From Alkalimonas amylolytica (GTDB lineage: Bacteria; Pseudomonadota; Gammaproteobacteria; Enterobacterales; Alteromonadaceae): a DNA stretch of 64,000 bases. Of this stretch, positions 54,205 through 63,701 are shown piece after piece. Each line of letters begins with the position of its first letter. Positions within the stretch are counted from its first letter, which is position 1. The position numbers and the translations under genes were made by a program. The DNA lies in NCBI RefSeq assembly GCF_900107845.1, contig NZ_FNRM01000007.1, positions 1-64,000 of the forward strand, in the 5' to 3' direction. Below the pieces are notes generated by a model that searched no databases, was not told where the DNA came from, and saw only the letters and a program-made list of their open reading frames with translations.

Positions 54205-54765
54205 ATGATTTACCGCCTAAAACGTCCAGAGGATTCTTACGAAGTGGTTCAGCTGAGCCTAACTGAGCTGGCAAAACTCATCAATGACCCTGGCTATCAA
54301 ATCGTCCGAAAACTATCGAGCTCATGTACCAGGTTGTCAGATCGCTGGGTCACACCCAGCTGTATAGCGCACCCTTACAATGCAAAGCACCCTCTCACCG
54401 ATATATCATTTTGGGGTAATTTTTTAGTCTTGAATAGTAAAGCATTCGATGCGTTATCAGCGCATATTGCTGCTAATGGTGAGTTTCTGCCTATTCATGT
54501 TGAAGGATAGGATCTCACCTTATTCAATTGCACGATGCTAGGGGCTGAGGTGAAAGAGCAGAGCCTGATCAAGTATCAAGGTGGCTTCCCATTTGGTCTT
54601 GAGACGTTGGTATTTGACGAGTCAGATGTAGCGGGTAAGATGATTTTCAAATCAGAACTTCAAGGCTGCAAAGCATTGTATGCTTCCGCAGTTTTTAAAG
54701 AGCTTTGCGAAGCTCATAGCCTTACAGGGGTTTTATTTGATGAAAATCTGCTGAATATTTTTTAA
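54205..54765 (+). pseudogene. Imm11-like immunity paralog interrupted by one amber codon
   Basis: The reading frame matches the immunity protein at 52781 over its whole length: IYRLKRPEDSYEV at the start, DISFWGNFLVL, GEFLPIHV, FGLETLVFDESDVAGKMIFKSEL and VFKELCEAHSLTGVLFDENLL. A TAG at 54508-54510 (codon 102) splits it, and the frame continues unchanged. Without it the protein would be 186 aa, against 188 for the intact copy. The start at 54205 aligns with the paralog's start. It is either a young pseudogene, a read-through gene or a sequencing error. Confidence 0.8.
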
Positions 54766-54905
54766 GTGGATTTTAGCTGATGAGATTAGTGGCAGCCATC
54801 GCCATGCTCATATGCAAGTTACTGATGGCTGGGGTTCGGTTCATATCTTACTCCTATAGCCTTACGCCCATGTATCTGGCTCTATGTCGTTTTCGGCTGT
54901 TAACA

Positions 54906-54935
54906 GCCAAACCCGTCGAACTCCGAGGGTTTGGC
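54906..54935. other. hairpin downstream of the TIGR02647 gene
   Basis: GCCAAACCC and GGGTTTGGC form a 9-bp perfect stem with a small inner TCG/CGA pair. It begins 10 bases after the minus-strand stop at 54945, so it may be a terminator, but no T run follows. The adjacent GGCTGTTAACAGCC (54894-54907) is also palindromic. Confidence 0.45.
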
Positions 54936-54944
54936 GGGCGGCAA

Positions 54945-55184
54945 TTACCCCGGCACATCCAAAATCCGCAGGGCCATTTGCAGGTGCTCGGCGCAGTGCA
55001 CGCCGAGATCGGTGAGGTAGCCGCCGTCTGGTTGGGTAAGTAAGCCTTTGTGGTGCAGGCGGGCGATGGCGGCTTTCGTGGCTTCGTCGGCGTCTTTATG
55101 GGCTTTCAGGCCTTCGCGCACGCTATCCAGGTTGTACAGGTTCAGAATTCGGATTTCAGCGTTGAGTTCGGGGGTAATAGGCAT
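54945..55184 (-). CDS. TIGR02647 family small protein
   Basis: 79 aa. The pattern LNAEIRILNLYNLDSVREGLKAH, then LHHKGLLTQPDGGYLTDLGVHCAEHLQ fits the TIGR02647 family of short gammaproteobacterial proteins, which has no known function; the helical fold resembles a small winged-helix-like module. AAGGAAG ribosome site before the ATG. Confidence 0.82.
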   Translation of the reverse strand: MPITPELNAEIRILNLYNLDSVREGLKAHKDADEATKAAIARLHHKGLLTQPDGGYLTDLGVHCAEHLQMALRILDVPG

Positions 55185-55249
55185 AGCGCTTCCTTATTAT
55201 TATCTTCCTTCAAACCATAGCGTTTTTTCGCTATTTTGCCAGCCTTGAT

Positions 55250-56107
55250 TCACGGCTTCTGCTGCGCTTCACGAAGATACTGCAGAGCTTGCTGTTTAAA
55301 GTGTTCTGGGATGCTGAGTAACATGAGTTGTTGAAACTCCTCATCCTGGCCGAGCATCTGGATGCTTTGGTTCAAGGCAGGTAGCAGTCTGGCCATGTCT
55401 TCGGTGTTGGAGCAGGCGAAATGACTCAGTTGAAAGGCTTCGGTTTCTTCGAACGGGAAAAATGCCAGCTCATTGCTGTGTTCTTTTGCCACAATTTCAT
55501 ACTCAATAATGATGTCAAGAAAGCCGCGCTGCAGCATGGGGATAAGCTCGGCCGGATTGTTGCTGGAGCTGGTACGGGTGTAGATGGCTGGCAAGTGTTG
55601 CAGCTCGCTAAGCAGTTGATCGGTTTTCTGACCGTAACTGCGGTTGGTTTCAATGCCCAAGATGGGAGGGCGTCGTTGCAGCAGCAGTTCGCCCAGCCTG
55701 ACTGGGCCGGCTTGTCGTTGTTGGTGCAGTGTCTGGGCGAGGGGGGTATTGTCTCTCACCACCAACTGCAGGGCGTTTTCTGCCATATAAGGCACACTGA
55801 ACTGAAAGTCTTGCAATCGCTCGGGTGTTTTTAGCAGCCAGGGCATGCAAGCTGTCGGGTGTTCGCGAACCAGCATTCTGGCCCGGTTGCGGGTAATTTG
55901 TTGGATTTGGTGGGGGATAGTCAGATTCGCCAAAATCTTTTGCAGCACACTGGCTTGATGCGTGGCCTGGTGAGCCGGGCTTAGCCAGTCGACAACATCG
56001 ATAATAACCAAAGTATCTGCTGGCTTGTCATCGGCATGCGCTGCTAATGGCCCACTATTGCTTAGGATATATAGCCAGAGCATTGGGTAAATACATCGCC
56101 TGAGCAT
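55250..56107 (-). CDS. periplasmic solute-binding-like protein (SBP family 3 fold)
   Basis: 285 aa with a signal peptide (about residues 1-25). The body resembles the amino-acid-type binding-protein fold as found in the TIGR02285-type group: VVDWLSPAH, CMPWLLKTPERLQDFQFSVPYM, LGELLLQRRPPILGIETNRSYG and FLDIIIEYEIVA. No ABC permease or ATPase is adjacent, so it may be a stand-alone sensor or signal-ligand binder. The ATG at 56107 follows GGAG by 6 bases; an ATG 9 codons upstream is less likely. Confidence 0.75.
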   Translation of the reverse strand: MLRRCIYPMLWLYILSNSGPLAAHADDKPADTLVIIDVVDWLSPAHQATHQASVLQKILANLTIPHQIQQITRNRARMLVREHPTACMPWLLKTPERLQDFQFSVPYMAENALQLVVRDNTPLAQTLHQQRQAGPVRLGELLLQRRPPILGIETNRSYGQKTDQLLSELQHLPAIYTRTSSSNNPAELIPMLQRGFLDIIIEYEIVAKEHSNELAFFPFEETEAFQLSHFACSNTEDMARLLPALNQSIQMLGQDEEFQQLMLLSIPEHFKQQALQYLREAQQKP

Positions 56108-56154
56108 AGTGACTCCAGAGTTATCTGTTAACACAAGTGTAGCTGCAGTTTGCT

Positions 56155-56970
56155 TTATTCGCGTTGTGCAGCCATCAATACCTGACCCAGTAAAGCGAAG
56201 TAGCGAAGCCAGTGTGTGCTGAGTTGTTGTAGTAGCTCTGCATCCGGGTAGGCACCTGCTTTGGCCAGCTCGCTTTGACGGGTACCGCTAACCAAGAAGT
56301 GATTTTTCAGTGGCTGGGCTTGCAGCATGGCTTCAAAAGCCCGGGCGCACAGCTCCTCTGGTTGCGCTAGGTACAGCTGATTGCGGGCGCGATCCAGGGC
56401 GGCGCAATGCACAAACCAGGCGCTGGACTGGGTGCCATCGGGGGATAGCAGCAGGGTTTTGAACCCCTCCAGCAGCAACTGGTTTAATGGGTGGGGCTTG
56501 ATTCGGTGTGGGTGCAAAAAGCAGCGGCTGGCAAAATGTTGATTGCCAGCATCACGGAATACCTTGCTGGCGATGTAGTGATCAAAGGCGTGAAACCATT
56601 CATGCGCCAGGCTGCCGGCACCGGCATTTTTGGCCAGCGCTAAAATGCGACCGCGCGGTTGGTAATGGGCGCAGACGCCGGGTTGGCCGCCAATGCCAAA
56701 GGTGAGCGTTAGCGACTGATTCAGTGACAGTACTTGCTCTGGCACCTGCAGCAGCTGCTGCAAGTCGCATAGGGCATCGAAAAACAGATTGGCGGCGCGC
56801 TGCTGTTCTTCAGCCGTGACCCAACGGCCAGTGCGGATACCACGAAAGCCGAACAGCTTAACTATATCGGTAAAGCTGACATCGGCACCGGCTCTGTGGT
56901 TTGGCCCATTGCGATAAAAGTTCTGGTCTAGTCGGCTCACACTGCGGTGCATCCTCTTTGAAAGTGGCAA
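56155..56970 (-). CDS. HEXXH putative zinc metallopeptidase (CLCA_X-like)
   Basis: 271 aa, no signal peptide. The segment SLAHEWFHAFDHY (H123-E124, H127) is an HEXXH zinc motif with a following His/Asp, as in the LPD1/CLCA_X type of proteins found in marine gammaproteobacteria. The N-terminus (DQNFYRNGPNHRAGADVSFTDIVKLFGFRGIRTGRWV) is strikingly similar to the LPD1-type recognition segment of polyvalent proteins. Substrate and function are unknown. Same strand as, and 38 bases after, the CBM48-like gene. Confidence 0.68.
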   Translation of the reverse strand: MPLSKRMHRSVSRLDQNFYRNGPNHRAGADVSFTDIVKLFGFRGIRTGRWVTAEEQQRAANLFFDALCDLQQLLQVPEQVLSLNQSLTLTFGIGGQPGVCAHYQPRGRILALAKNAGAGSLAHEWFHAFDHYIASKVFRDAGNQHFASRCFLHPHRIKPHPLNQLLLEGFKTLLLSPDGTQSSAWFVHCAALDRARNQLYLAQPEELCARAFEAMLQAQPLKNHFLVSGTRQSELAKAGAYPDAELLQQLSTHWLRYFALLGQVLMAAQRE

Positions 56971-57008
56971 GGTTATACCTTACCGCCAAAGGGATGCAAC
57001 CGATCAGC

Positions 57009-57335
57009 TTAACTTGCCCGTACCGACACCACCGAGTTTTCCACACCAAGCGGGGTAGGACGGTAGCCATCGGCCTGCCAGTCGTTGTCGTACTGCTCAT
57101 TACCGGCCTCATCCAGCAGGCAATAACGGAACTCAAAGTCGTCCTGCTGATCGGTGGGTAGCTCCAGCACGGTTTTGAAGCCGCCATTTTTTAACCGCTT
57201 CAGGGGCTCTTTCTGCCAACCCTGGGCTTCACACAGAACATAGGCGCTGCTGGCAGCTTTGGCGGCTTCGGCCGGGATCTCAAAAGTCACTTTCACAACA
57301 GGGCGGCTTTTCAGAAATTGTTTCTTCAGTGGCAT
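57009..57335 (-). CDS. isoamylase early-set (CBM48-like) domain protein
   Basis: 108 aa, a single immunoglobulin-like domain related to the N-terminal early-set/glycogen-binding domains of amylases: VKVTFEIPAEAAKAASSAYVLCEAQGW, PLKRLKNGGFKTVLELP, FEFRYCLLDEAGNEQYDNDWQADGY. No catalytic domain is attached. Such free-standing domains are common in this clade; carbohydrate binding is likely but the partner is unknown. GGAGATC ribosome site. Confidence 0.82.
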   Translation of the reverse strand: MPLKKQFLKSRPVVKVTFEIPAEAAKAASSAYVLCEAQGWQKEPLKRLKNGGFKTVLELPTDQQDDFEFRYCLLDEAGNEQYDNDWQADGYRPTPLGVENSVVSVRAS

Positions 57336-57350
57336 GGTGATCTCCTTGTT

Positions 57351-57554
57351 TCAATAGTTCATCAGGCCCTGCTGCATGGCTTTGGTGCACAATGCGCCAA
57401 AAGCAGGCAGCGACAGCGGGTTTGCAGTTCGTTTTAACCGATACTGGCAATGAATACAGAAACTGTGCCAGCTTGGTAGCCACTGGCTATGCTGCCAGTG
57501 CAGCATGACAGCAGCGTGACAGAGCCCGGCCAAATGACCGGGCGGATTAAGCAT
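57351..57554 (-). CDS. possible small protein filling the gap before the CBM48-like gene
   Basis: 67 aa in the 228-base gap between the M14 peptidase stop and the CBM48-like start, which it fits closely. It contains FCIHCQ (Cys-x2-Cys) and a LKRTANPLSLPAFGALC stretch that reads like real protein. Against it: a GCCCGG-N8-CCGGGC hairpin (57524-57543) and a CACTGGC-N6-GCCAGTG hairpin (57481-57500) lie within it and could instead be transcription-end structures. No strong ribosome site. Confidence 0.3.
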   Translation of the reverse strand: MLNPPGHLAGLCHAAVMLHWQHSQWLPSWHSFCIHCQYRLKRTANPLSLPAFGALCTKAMQQGLMNY

Positions 57555-57563
57555 AGCAGAGAC

Positions 57564-60239
57564 TCAGCGCAGTGGGGTGGCGTGCGCCGCGCCGCGGAAC
57601 ACGGCATTGATGTACAGCAGGTGCATGCCATCGACATAGGCACGGAAATTCGGCTCCTGGGTAAAGGCGATCACCTGGCCACGGCCTACAGGTTGCACCA
57701 TCAGCAGCGGCTTGTGGGCAATTTGCAGCCGGTTTTCATCCCAGACAAAGCCACCGGCCAGCAGTTCATCCGGGCCTTTAAAACTGACCACATTGCGCCC
57801 GTCATTGATACGCAGCGGCTGATACACCTGATTGCCAACATAGATGCTGCGCACGGTCGGGGCGATGCCAGCGGTCAGCCAATGGTTTTGATCCACACGG
57901 GCATTGACCAGGAAGCCCGGTACCCAGTCGGGATCCGCTTGGTAGGGTTCCAGCAGTGCCTGCACCTCACTGTGTTCTGCTAACAAACGCCCAGGCACAC
58001 GCGGTTCATTCAGCGGCTTTTCCTGCGCACTCACCCGAAATTCCCGCTTGCTGGCAAGCAAAGGTTGCTCGCCTTCCAGCAGCCATTCGGTGGCATTGCC
58101 AAGCGCTATCAGTACACCGCCGCGCTCAACAAAGTGACGTAGATTGTTCTGGCCTGTCTGACCGAGGGCTGCGACGTAGCCAGCGCGGCTGGTTGCCGGC
58201 AAAATCAGCACCTGATAATGGCTCAGGTCCGCAGTGCGCAATTGAGCTGGCCGAATGGCAGTGACCGGGTAGCCAATGCCCTGTTCCAGCACAAAGCGGG
58301 CACTGCCAGCGCTCAGTGGATTGGTTGGTTCGTCCCAAACCATGGCGATTTGTGGTGCATGCAGGGTTTTGACATTCATCGAGCCAAAGTTGGGCCCATC
58401 CAGCACCCAGCTGCTGTCAATGCCTTCTACCATGGCACCGGTTTGGGCCGCCAGTTGTTGCACCCGGCCGGTCAACCCTGCCGGGTTATCCGCCCGGCTC
58501 AGGATCAGGCTGCCCGCCGGGTAGCGCTTGCCATTTTGATGGGTAAAGGGCAGATCACTGCTGCGCAGCTGCAACCCTTGTTGCAGTGCCTGGCTCATAA
58601 AACGGGCACTGGCCATATCGCCCCAGGGGATCAGATAGCCAAAGCGTGCCTCAGGTTGCTGCACGCTGCCAGCCAGCACGGTTTCAGGCCCAACACGGCT
58701 GGCGTTGACACGCACCACCCGGTTGCAGCGGTCGAGCTCCAGGTTGTACATCAACGGCAGCGACCAGGCCGTGACGTCGTATATCTGATCGGGCAGGTTG
58801 TTGGCACGGCGCTCTTCCTGGCGGGCGATAAACTCGCGGTCCATCGGCACGGTATCATCCAGCAGGGTACGGATCAGGTGATAGCTGGGTTGATTGGTGT
58901 GCACGATGTAGGCACCTGACTGGTAGCTGTTGCCGCAGGCGCGAAAGTCTTCCTGGGCCTGGTCGACTTCAATGCCATGCTGGCTTAACACGCCCATCAG
59001 CTTCTGATGGCCAGCAGTATCACGCTGCGCCGGAAAAATGTAACTGCGAATGCCGTCTTGCTCGCCTTGCTGGCTGGCCGAAAGGCGGTACTGGTAGAAG
59101 TTTTGCAGCAAGGTATTCGCTTCGCGGCTGGCGGTTTCCAGCGTGGCTTTAAAGGCAACAAAGTTGCGCTGCACGCCATCGGCAAAGGTCAGGATGTCGC
59201 CATCGCGCTTGCGGAACTGATGACCTCGGGCCGAGGCCATTTCATAGGTCATGGCAATGCTGCCGTAATACAGCGGCCAGCTGGCGCCATAGCCAGGGTA
59301 GAAGGCATCGAAAATTTCCCGGGTAAAATAGTCGTAACCCAGCTCATCAAACCAATGGGCATTGTTCCGGCCAATGTTATGCAACACCGTGCGCTGTGCT
59401 GCCTGAATGTGCGGGTTGTAGGGTTCGGCCTCCGGGCTGAAGTAATAGCCCATGTCGCCGCCCATTTCATGCGAGTCGACAAAAATCAGCGGATACATCT
59501 GTTGCAGAGCGTGCACCCGACCTCGGGTTTCTGGCTGGGTCAGTGAAATCCAGTCGCGGTTCATATCGAACAGGTAATGGTTGGTGCGGCCATTGGGCCA
59601 GGGCTCATTGTGCTCGGCCGACAGGCGGTCGGCAGAATGTGCCAGCCCAACGGTGGCGTAGTAACGACTGACAAAGCGGTGATGGCCATCTGGGTTTTGC
59701 AGCGGATCAATGTATACCAGGGTATTGGCCAGAATGGCCTGGGTGCGCTCACTGCTATCGGCCAGCAAATGGTAGGCTAGCGCCATAGCCGCATCGGCTG
59801 GGCTTATTTCATTGCCGTGCAAGGTACTGGCAATCCAGACGCTGGCAGGCAATTGTTGTATTAACGAGCGGGCCTCTGCCGCTGGCAGGTTTCGCGGATC
59901 AGCCAGCCGGCGCATATCGGCCTCAATGCGGTCCAGCTGTGCAATATGGGTTGGACTGCCAATCACTACATAAAACAACGGCCGGCCTTGCCAGCTTGTA
60001 GCATAGGGTACCAGCCTTACTTGCTCTGGGTGCGCCGATGCCAGGTGTTCAAAGTAGCGGGCAATGGCGGTTGGCTCTGAAATCCGTTGACCAAGCGGGT
60101 ACCCCAGCACCTGTTCTACGGTGGCGACGTTTGGGCGGTATTGGCTACCCGGGAACTGGGGCGGATGCGCTGGTTCAGCGGCGATGGCAGGGATGCAGCA
60201 GGCCAGTAGCCAGAGCAAAGGGCGGGTTAGATTTAGCAT
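57564..60239 (-). CDS. secreted M14 family zinc carboxypeptidase (891 aa)
   Basis: Signal peptide (residues 1-21, ending AIA), then an M14 carboxypeptidase domain. Zinc ligands are H141 and E144 in STLHGNEIS and a His in VDSHEMGGDMG; the catalytic Glu is in MTYEMASARG, and NPDGHHRFV and FDMNRDW are family-typical. The C-terminal half (about 400-891) contains a region resembling the glutamine-amidotransferase-like domain of large M14 proteins (LPATSRAGYVAAL, GVLIALGNATEWLL). It probably degrades extracellular peptides or peptidoglycan peptides. Confidence 0.88.
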   Translation of the reverse strand: MLNLTRPLLWLLACCIPAIAAEPAHPPQFPGSQYRPNVATVEQVLGYPLGQRISEPTAIARYFEHLASAHPEQVRLVPYATSWQGRPLFYVVIGSPTHIAQLDRIEADMRRLADPRNLPAAEARSLIQQLPASVWIASTLHGNEISPADAAMALAYHLLADSSERTQAILANTLVYIDPLQNPDGHHRFVSRYYATVGLAHSADRLSAEHNEPWPNGRTNHYLFDMNRDWISLTQPETRGRVHALQQMYPLIFVDSHEMGGDMGYYFSPEAEPYNPHIQAAQRTVLHNIGRNNAHWFDELGYDYFTREIFDAFYPGYGASWPLYYGSIAMTYEMASARGHQFRKRDGDILTFADGVQRNFVAFKATLETASREANTLLQNFYQYRLSASQQGEQDGIRSYIFPAQRDTAGHQKLMGVLSQHGIEVDQAQEDFRACGNSYQSGAYIVHTNQPSYHLIRTLLDDTVPMDREFIARQEERRANNLPDQIYDVTAWSLPLMYNLELDRCNRVVRVNASRVGPETVLAGSVQQPEARFGYLIPWGDMASARFMSQALQQGLQLRSSDLPFTHQNGKRYPAGSLILSRADNPAGLTGRVQQLAAQTGAMVEGIDSSWVLDGPNFGSMNVKTLHAPQIAMVWDEPTNPLSAGSARFVLEQGIGYPVTAIRPAQLRTADLSHYQVLILPATSRAGYVAALGQTGQNNLRHFVERGGVLIALGNATEWLLEGEQPLLASKREFRVSAQEKPLNEPRVPGRLLAEHSEVQALLEPYQADPDWVPGFLVNARVDQNHWLTAGIAPTVRSIYVGNQVYQPLRINDGRNVVSFKGPDELLAGGFVWDENRLQIAHKPLLMVQPVGRGQVIAFTQEPNFRAYVDGMHLLYINAVFRGAAHATPLR

Positions 60240-60472
60240 GGGTCTCTCACCAAAGGTACGGGCTAACCTGAGCCTAAAGGGCTAGGGTAGCTAGTACAAG
60301 TACCGGGCAGGCAACTTGCGATAAATGCTGGCTGGAATACGGCTGATGCCGGTAGGTTTCAACCTTGGTCCTAATCGAGGCCCTATTGCTTGACAACCCA
60401 GCTCCGCTCGCCTTAACTGCATGAGGTACAAATAATTATTCAACCAAGATGCCAGGCAACAAGGAGCTAAGG

Positions 60473-62176
60473 ATGAACTTTTTTTCAACGGTGGCTGGTC
60501 GCTTACTCACTATACCGCTGGTAGCCTTAATCGGCTTTTTGTTGCTGGCAACCGTGGCGCTTAATGCGCTGAACACCAGCCTGATGCAAGGGCGGGAAGC
60601 CCGGGTGATGGCGATTATCGAAGCCGGCTTGCATCTGGTGCAACATTACCAGCAATTGGAGGCCAGTGGTGAGCTAACCACAGAGCAAGCACAACAGCAG
60701 GCTTTGCAAGCCATTCAAGCCATTCGTTACGATGGTACCGAATACATCTGGATCAACGACATGGGACGGCCTATTCCGCGGATGATTATGCACCCGACGG
60801 CACCCAGGCTGGATGGCACCATTTTGGATGAGCGCAACTTTCACTACGCGACTCAGATGCGCAGCAAAGATGGCCGCCAGTCGCAGCGTCTGGACAACGC
60901 CAACTTGTTTGTCAGCTTTGTGGATGCGGTCAATCGCTATGGTTCCGGCTTTGTTGAATACCAGTGGCCGAAGCCACTTGCCGGTGGTGGGCTGACTGAG
61001 GAGCGTTACACCAAGCTGTCCTTTGTTGACCGGGACCCGCAGTGGGGCTGGGTGCTAGGCTCGGGCATTTACATTGATGATGTCCAAGCGGCCTTTTGGG
61101 CCGTCGCTGCCCGTATTGCGCTGGTGGTCGTGTTGATTATCGCAATAACAGTGGGGTTGTCGCTGTATATCCGGCAGTGGTTGTTAAGCCAGTTAGGGGG
61201 GGAGGTGGCCAGTGCCCGGGCCTTGGTCCGTCAGGTTGCTGGCGGCGATTTTCGGGCTGATTTTGCCCTCAAGCCCGGCGATAACAGCAGCTTACTGGCG
61301 GCACTGAGTGGTTTGGTGCAGCGATTGCGGGAAATTATTAGCCAGCAAACAGAGATGGCTGAGCAATTGGCCGAACAATCGGCAATGCTGGATGATACCA
61401 GCCAGCAAACCCAGCATATTTTACAAAGTGTGATGGACCAAACCGCCCAGGTTGCCACCGCGGTCAGTGAAATGACGGCCACCTGTGAAGACATGGCGCG
61501 CAATGCTGCCACGGCTGCGCAATCGGCCCGGGATGCCGATCAGCAAACCCGCTCTGGCACCAAAGCGGTGGAAGATACCATTTTGGCGATTGAGGCGTTG
61601 AAGCAGAAAATTGAACAAGTTGGTACTGTGATTCAGCAGCTATCCAAACGCAGTGAGGAGGTGGGGGCGGTCACGGATGTCATTGGTAATATTGCTGAGC
61701 AAACCAATTTGCTGGCATTAAATGCCGCCATTGAAGCGGCCCGGGCCGGCGAAATGGGGCGTGGTTTTGCGGTGGTCGCCGATGAAGTGCGCACCCTGGC
61801 CAGCCGGTCGCAGGAGTCAACGCAGGGCATCAATCAGCGCATTCAGGACATTCAGCACGATTCTGAGCAGGCGGTACAATCCATGGCATCCAGTCAGCAG
61901 GAAACCGAGCAAACCATCGAGCGCTCGCAGCAAGCCGGAAAAACGCTGGCTAAGATCAATCAGGCGGTATCCAGCATTACCGATGTCAATGATCAGCTGG
62001 CCAGTGCGACGGAAGAGCTGGCCACGGTCTCTGCGACTATCAATGAGAATATGGAGCACATTGCCAATGCGGTACAGGATACCACCGCCAAATCGAACGA
62101 GTTAACCGGTGCCAGCCAGCAATTGCGAAGTATGGCAGCGCGGATGAAAACATCGTTGCAGGGCTTTAAACTGTAG
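60473..62176 (+). CDS. methyl-accepting chemotaxis protein with sCache sensor
   Basis: 567 aa from the ATG at 60473 (AAGGAG site upstream). First transmembrane helix about residues 12-34; periplasmic single-Cache domain ([46 protein letters not shown]) typical of small-molecule sensors. A second transmembrane helix (about 205-228), a HAMP-like linker and the cytoplasmic signalling hairpin with [37 protein letters not shown] follow. No C-terminal CheR-tether pentapeptide is seen. The 60240-60472 gap shows no other gene. Confidence 0.93.
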   Translation: MNFFSTVAGRLLTIPLVALIGFLLLATVALNALNTSLMQGREARVMAIIEAGLHLVQHYQQLEASGELTTEQAQQQALQAIQAIRYDGTEYIWINDMGRPIPRMIMHPTAPRLDGTILDERNFHYATQMRSKDGRQSQRLDNANLFVSFVDAVNRYGSGFVEYQWPKPLAGGGLTEERYTKLSFVDRDPQWGWVLGSGIYIDDVQAAFWAVAARIALVVVLIIAITVGLSLYIRQWLLSQLGGEVASARALVRQVAGGDFRADFALKPGDNSSLLAALSGLVQRLREIISQQTEMAEQLAEQSAMLDDTSQQTQHILQSVMDQTAQVATAVSEMTATCEDMARNAATAAQSARDADQQTRSGTKAVEDTILAIEALKQKIEQVGTVIQQLSKRSEEVGAVTDVIGNIAEQTNLLALNAAIEAARAGEMGRGFAVVADEVRTLASRSQESTQGINQRIQDIQHDSEQAVQSMASSQQETEQTIERSQQAGKTLAKINQAVSSITDVNDQLASATEELATVSATINENMEHIANAVQDTTAKSNELTGASQQLRSMAARMKTSLQGFKL

Positions 62177-62190
62177 CGCTGGTTGTGTGG

Positions 62191-62220
62191 CTGGCAGCCT
62201 GGAGTGGTTACAGCTGCCAG
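62191..62220. terminator. hairpin between converging chemoreceptor and dbpA genes
   Basis: Perfect 8-bp stem CTGGCAGC / GCTGCCAG with a 14-base loop; it covers the dbpA stop at 62208. No T run, so termination strength is uncertain. Confidence 0.5.
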
Positions 62221-63587
62221 GCGCGGAAGTTACGGCCTTTCATTTTATCGTGATTTAAAATCTGCAGTGCTTTTTTCGCCGCACTGCGTTTCACCGCCAC
62301 ATAGGCCCACAAATCATGCAGCTGAATTTTACCGACATCCTCAAAAGCAATTTGCTGATCGCGTGTTAAAGCGCCAACAATATCGCCCGGACGTAGTTTT
62401 TGCTTCTTGCCGCCCTGAATTTGCAGGGTCACCATGTCGGCGGCGGCTGGCCTGCTGTTGAGCAAAGCCGCATCAGGCAGCGCTTGCAGAGCAATGGTTT
62501 GGCTTAGTTCATCTTGCAGCAGGCTGAGTTTGTAGTCGTCTTTGCTATCGGCCAGGGTGACGGCCAGGCCTTTGGCGCCAGCGCGGCCGGTGCGGCCAAT
62601 GCGATGGGTGTGGGTGTCGGCATCGTGCGCCAGCTCGGCATTGATGACCAGATCCAGCTCGCTGATATCCAGGCCGCGGGCAGCCACATCGGTCGCCACC
62701 AAAATGCGGGCGCTTTTATTAGCAAATTGCAGCAGGGTTTGGTCGCGGTCTTTTTGCTCCAAATCGCCATGCAAGGCCTTGGCACTAAAGCCATGCTGCT
62801 GCAAGGCATCGGCCAGTTGCTGGGTCACCCGCTTGGTGTTGCAGAACACCACGCAGCTTTCTGGCTGAAAGTGATGCAGCAGCAACATAACCGCCTGTTC
62901 TGGTTTGGTGCCCGCCAACGCAAAAAACTGTTGTTCAATGGCGTTGTGGCTTGCACTGGCTGCCACCGACACCCGCTGGGGGTGTTGCAACAAACGGGCG
63001 GCCAGTTGCTCAATGCCGGTAGGGTACGTGGCGCTGAATAACAAGGTTTGCCGCCCGGCCGGCGTGGCGGCGGCAATGGTGGCGACATCGTCCAAAAAGC
63101 CCATATCCAGCATGCGATCGGCTTCATCCAGCACCAGCATGCTAAGTTCAGTAAGATCCAGCCGCTGCTGCTGCAAATGATCCAGCACCCGGCCAGGGGT
63201 GCCTACCAGAATGTGCGCGCCATGTTCCAGCGATAAAATCTGATGGCGGGCAGGCACGCCACCGCACAAGGTCAGTACCTTGATGTTGTGAATGCTGCGT
63301 CCCAGGGTGCGCAGCTCTTTTGCCACCTGTTCGGCCAGCTCGCGGGTAGGGCACAGTACCAGGCCCTGAATGCGAAAACGCTTCACGTTCAGCTTAGTCA
63401 GCATGCCCAGTGCAAAGGCGGCGGTTTTGCCCGAGCCGGTTTGTGCTTGTGCAATCACATCCTTGCCCGCCAGAATGGCCGGCAGGCTTTGTTGCTGGAT
63501 AGGGGTCATCTGCTGGTAGTTCAGCTCCTGCAAGGTAGCAAGCAGCGATGGGGTTAGCGTGAGTGAGGCAAAATCAGATGCAGTCAT
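62208..63587 (-). CDS. dbpA: ATP-dependent RNA helicase DbpA
   Basis: DEAD-box helicase of 459 aa (E. coli 457) that is specific for hairpin 92 of 23S rRNA and acts in late 50S assembly. Q motif YQQMTPIQQQ, Walker A AQTGSGKT, LVLDEADRMLDMGF, SATYP, ATDVAARGLDI and HRIGRTGR are present. The C-terminal rRNA-binding domain is recognisable from QGGKKQKLRPGDIVGAL and HDLWAYVAVKRS. The mRNA has a hairpin over the Shine-Dalgarno. Confidence 0.95.
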   Translation of the reverse strand: MTASDFASLTLTPSLLATLQELNYQQMTPIQQQSLPAILAGKDVIAQAQTGSGKTAAFALGMLTKLNVKRFRIQGLVLCPTRELAEQVAKELRTLGRSIHNIKVLTLCGGVPARHQILSLEHGAHILVGTPGRVLDHLQQQRLDLTELSMLVLDEADRMLDMGFLDDVATIAAATPAGRQTLLFSATYPTGIEQLAARLLQHPQRVSVAASASHNAIEQQFFALAGTKPEQAVMLLLHHFQPESCVVFCNTKRVTQQLADALQQHGFSAKALHGDLEQKDRDQTLLQFANKSARILVATDVAARGLDISELDLVINAELAHDADTHTHRIGRTGRAGAKGLAVTLADSKDDYKLSLLQDELSQTIALQALPDAALLNSRPAAADMVTLQIQGGKKQKLRPGDIVGALTRDQQIAFEDVGKIQLHDLWAYVAVKRSAAKKALQILNHDKMKGRNFRAWQL

Positions 63588-63591
63588 AGGT

Positions 63592-63645
63592 CTGGCTCCG
63601 TGACGATGGCAAAGAGCCAGCGGGGTTTAAACAGCCGGCATTATA
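63592..63645 (-). promoter_or_regulatory. dbpA promoter -10 and SD-sequestering hairpin
   Basis: On the minus strand TATAAT (63640-63645) is a likely -10. Downstream, CTGGCTC (63614-63620) pairs perfectly with GAGCCAG (63592-63598) around a 15-base loop; the Shine-Dalgarno GGAG (63595-63598 plus the adjacent G) lies in the 3' arm, 8 bases before the ATG. The 7-bp G/C-rich stem should limit translation unless opened. Confidence 0.5.
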
Positions 63646-63701
63646 GCAGTTTTGGCCCTCGTAAACACCGACAGTTCAGGTTGATATTATTGCGGTGCTC
63701 C

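Noticed and set aside
54508-54510. Reading the in-frame TAG as pyrrolysine
   Set aside because: No pyl genes are visible in the window and the paralog does not suggest a special residue there; a nonsense mutation is simpler.
57434-57643. Minus-strand frame overlapping the end of the M14 gene
   Set aside because: It overlaps a clear conserved gene in another frame and has low-complexity Cys/Ser content.
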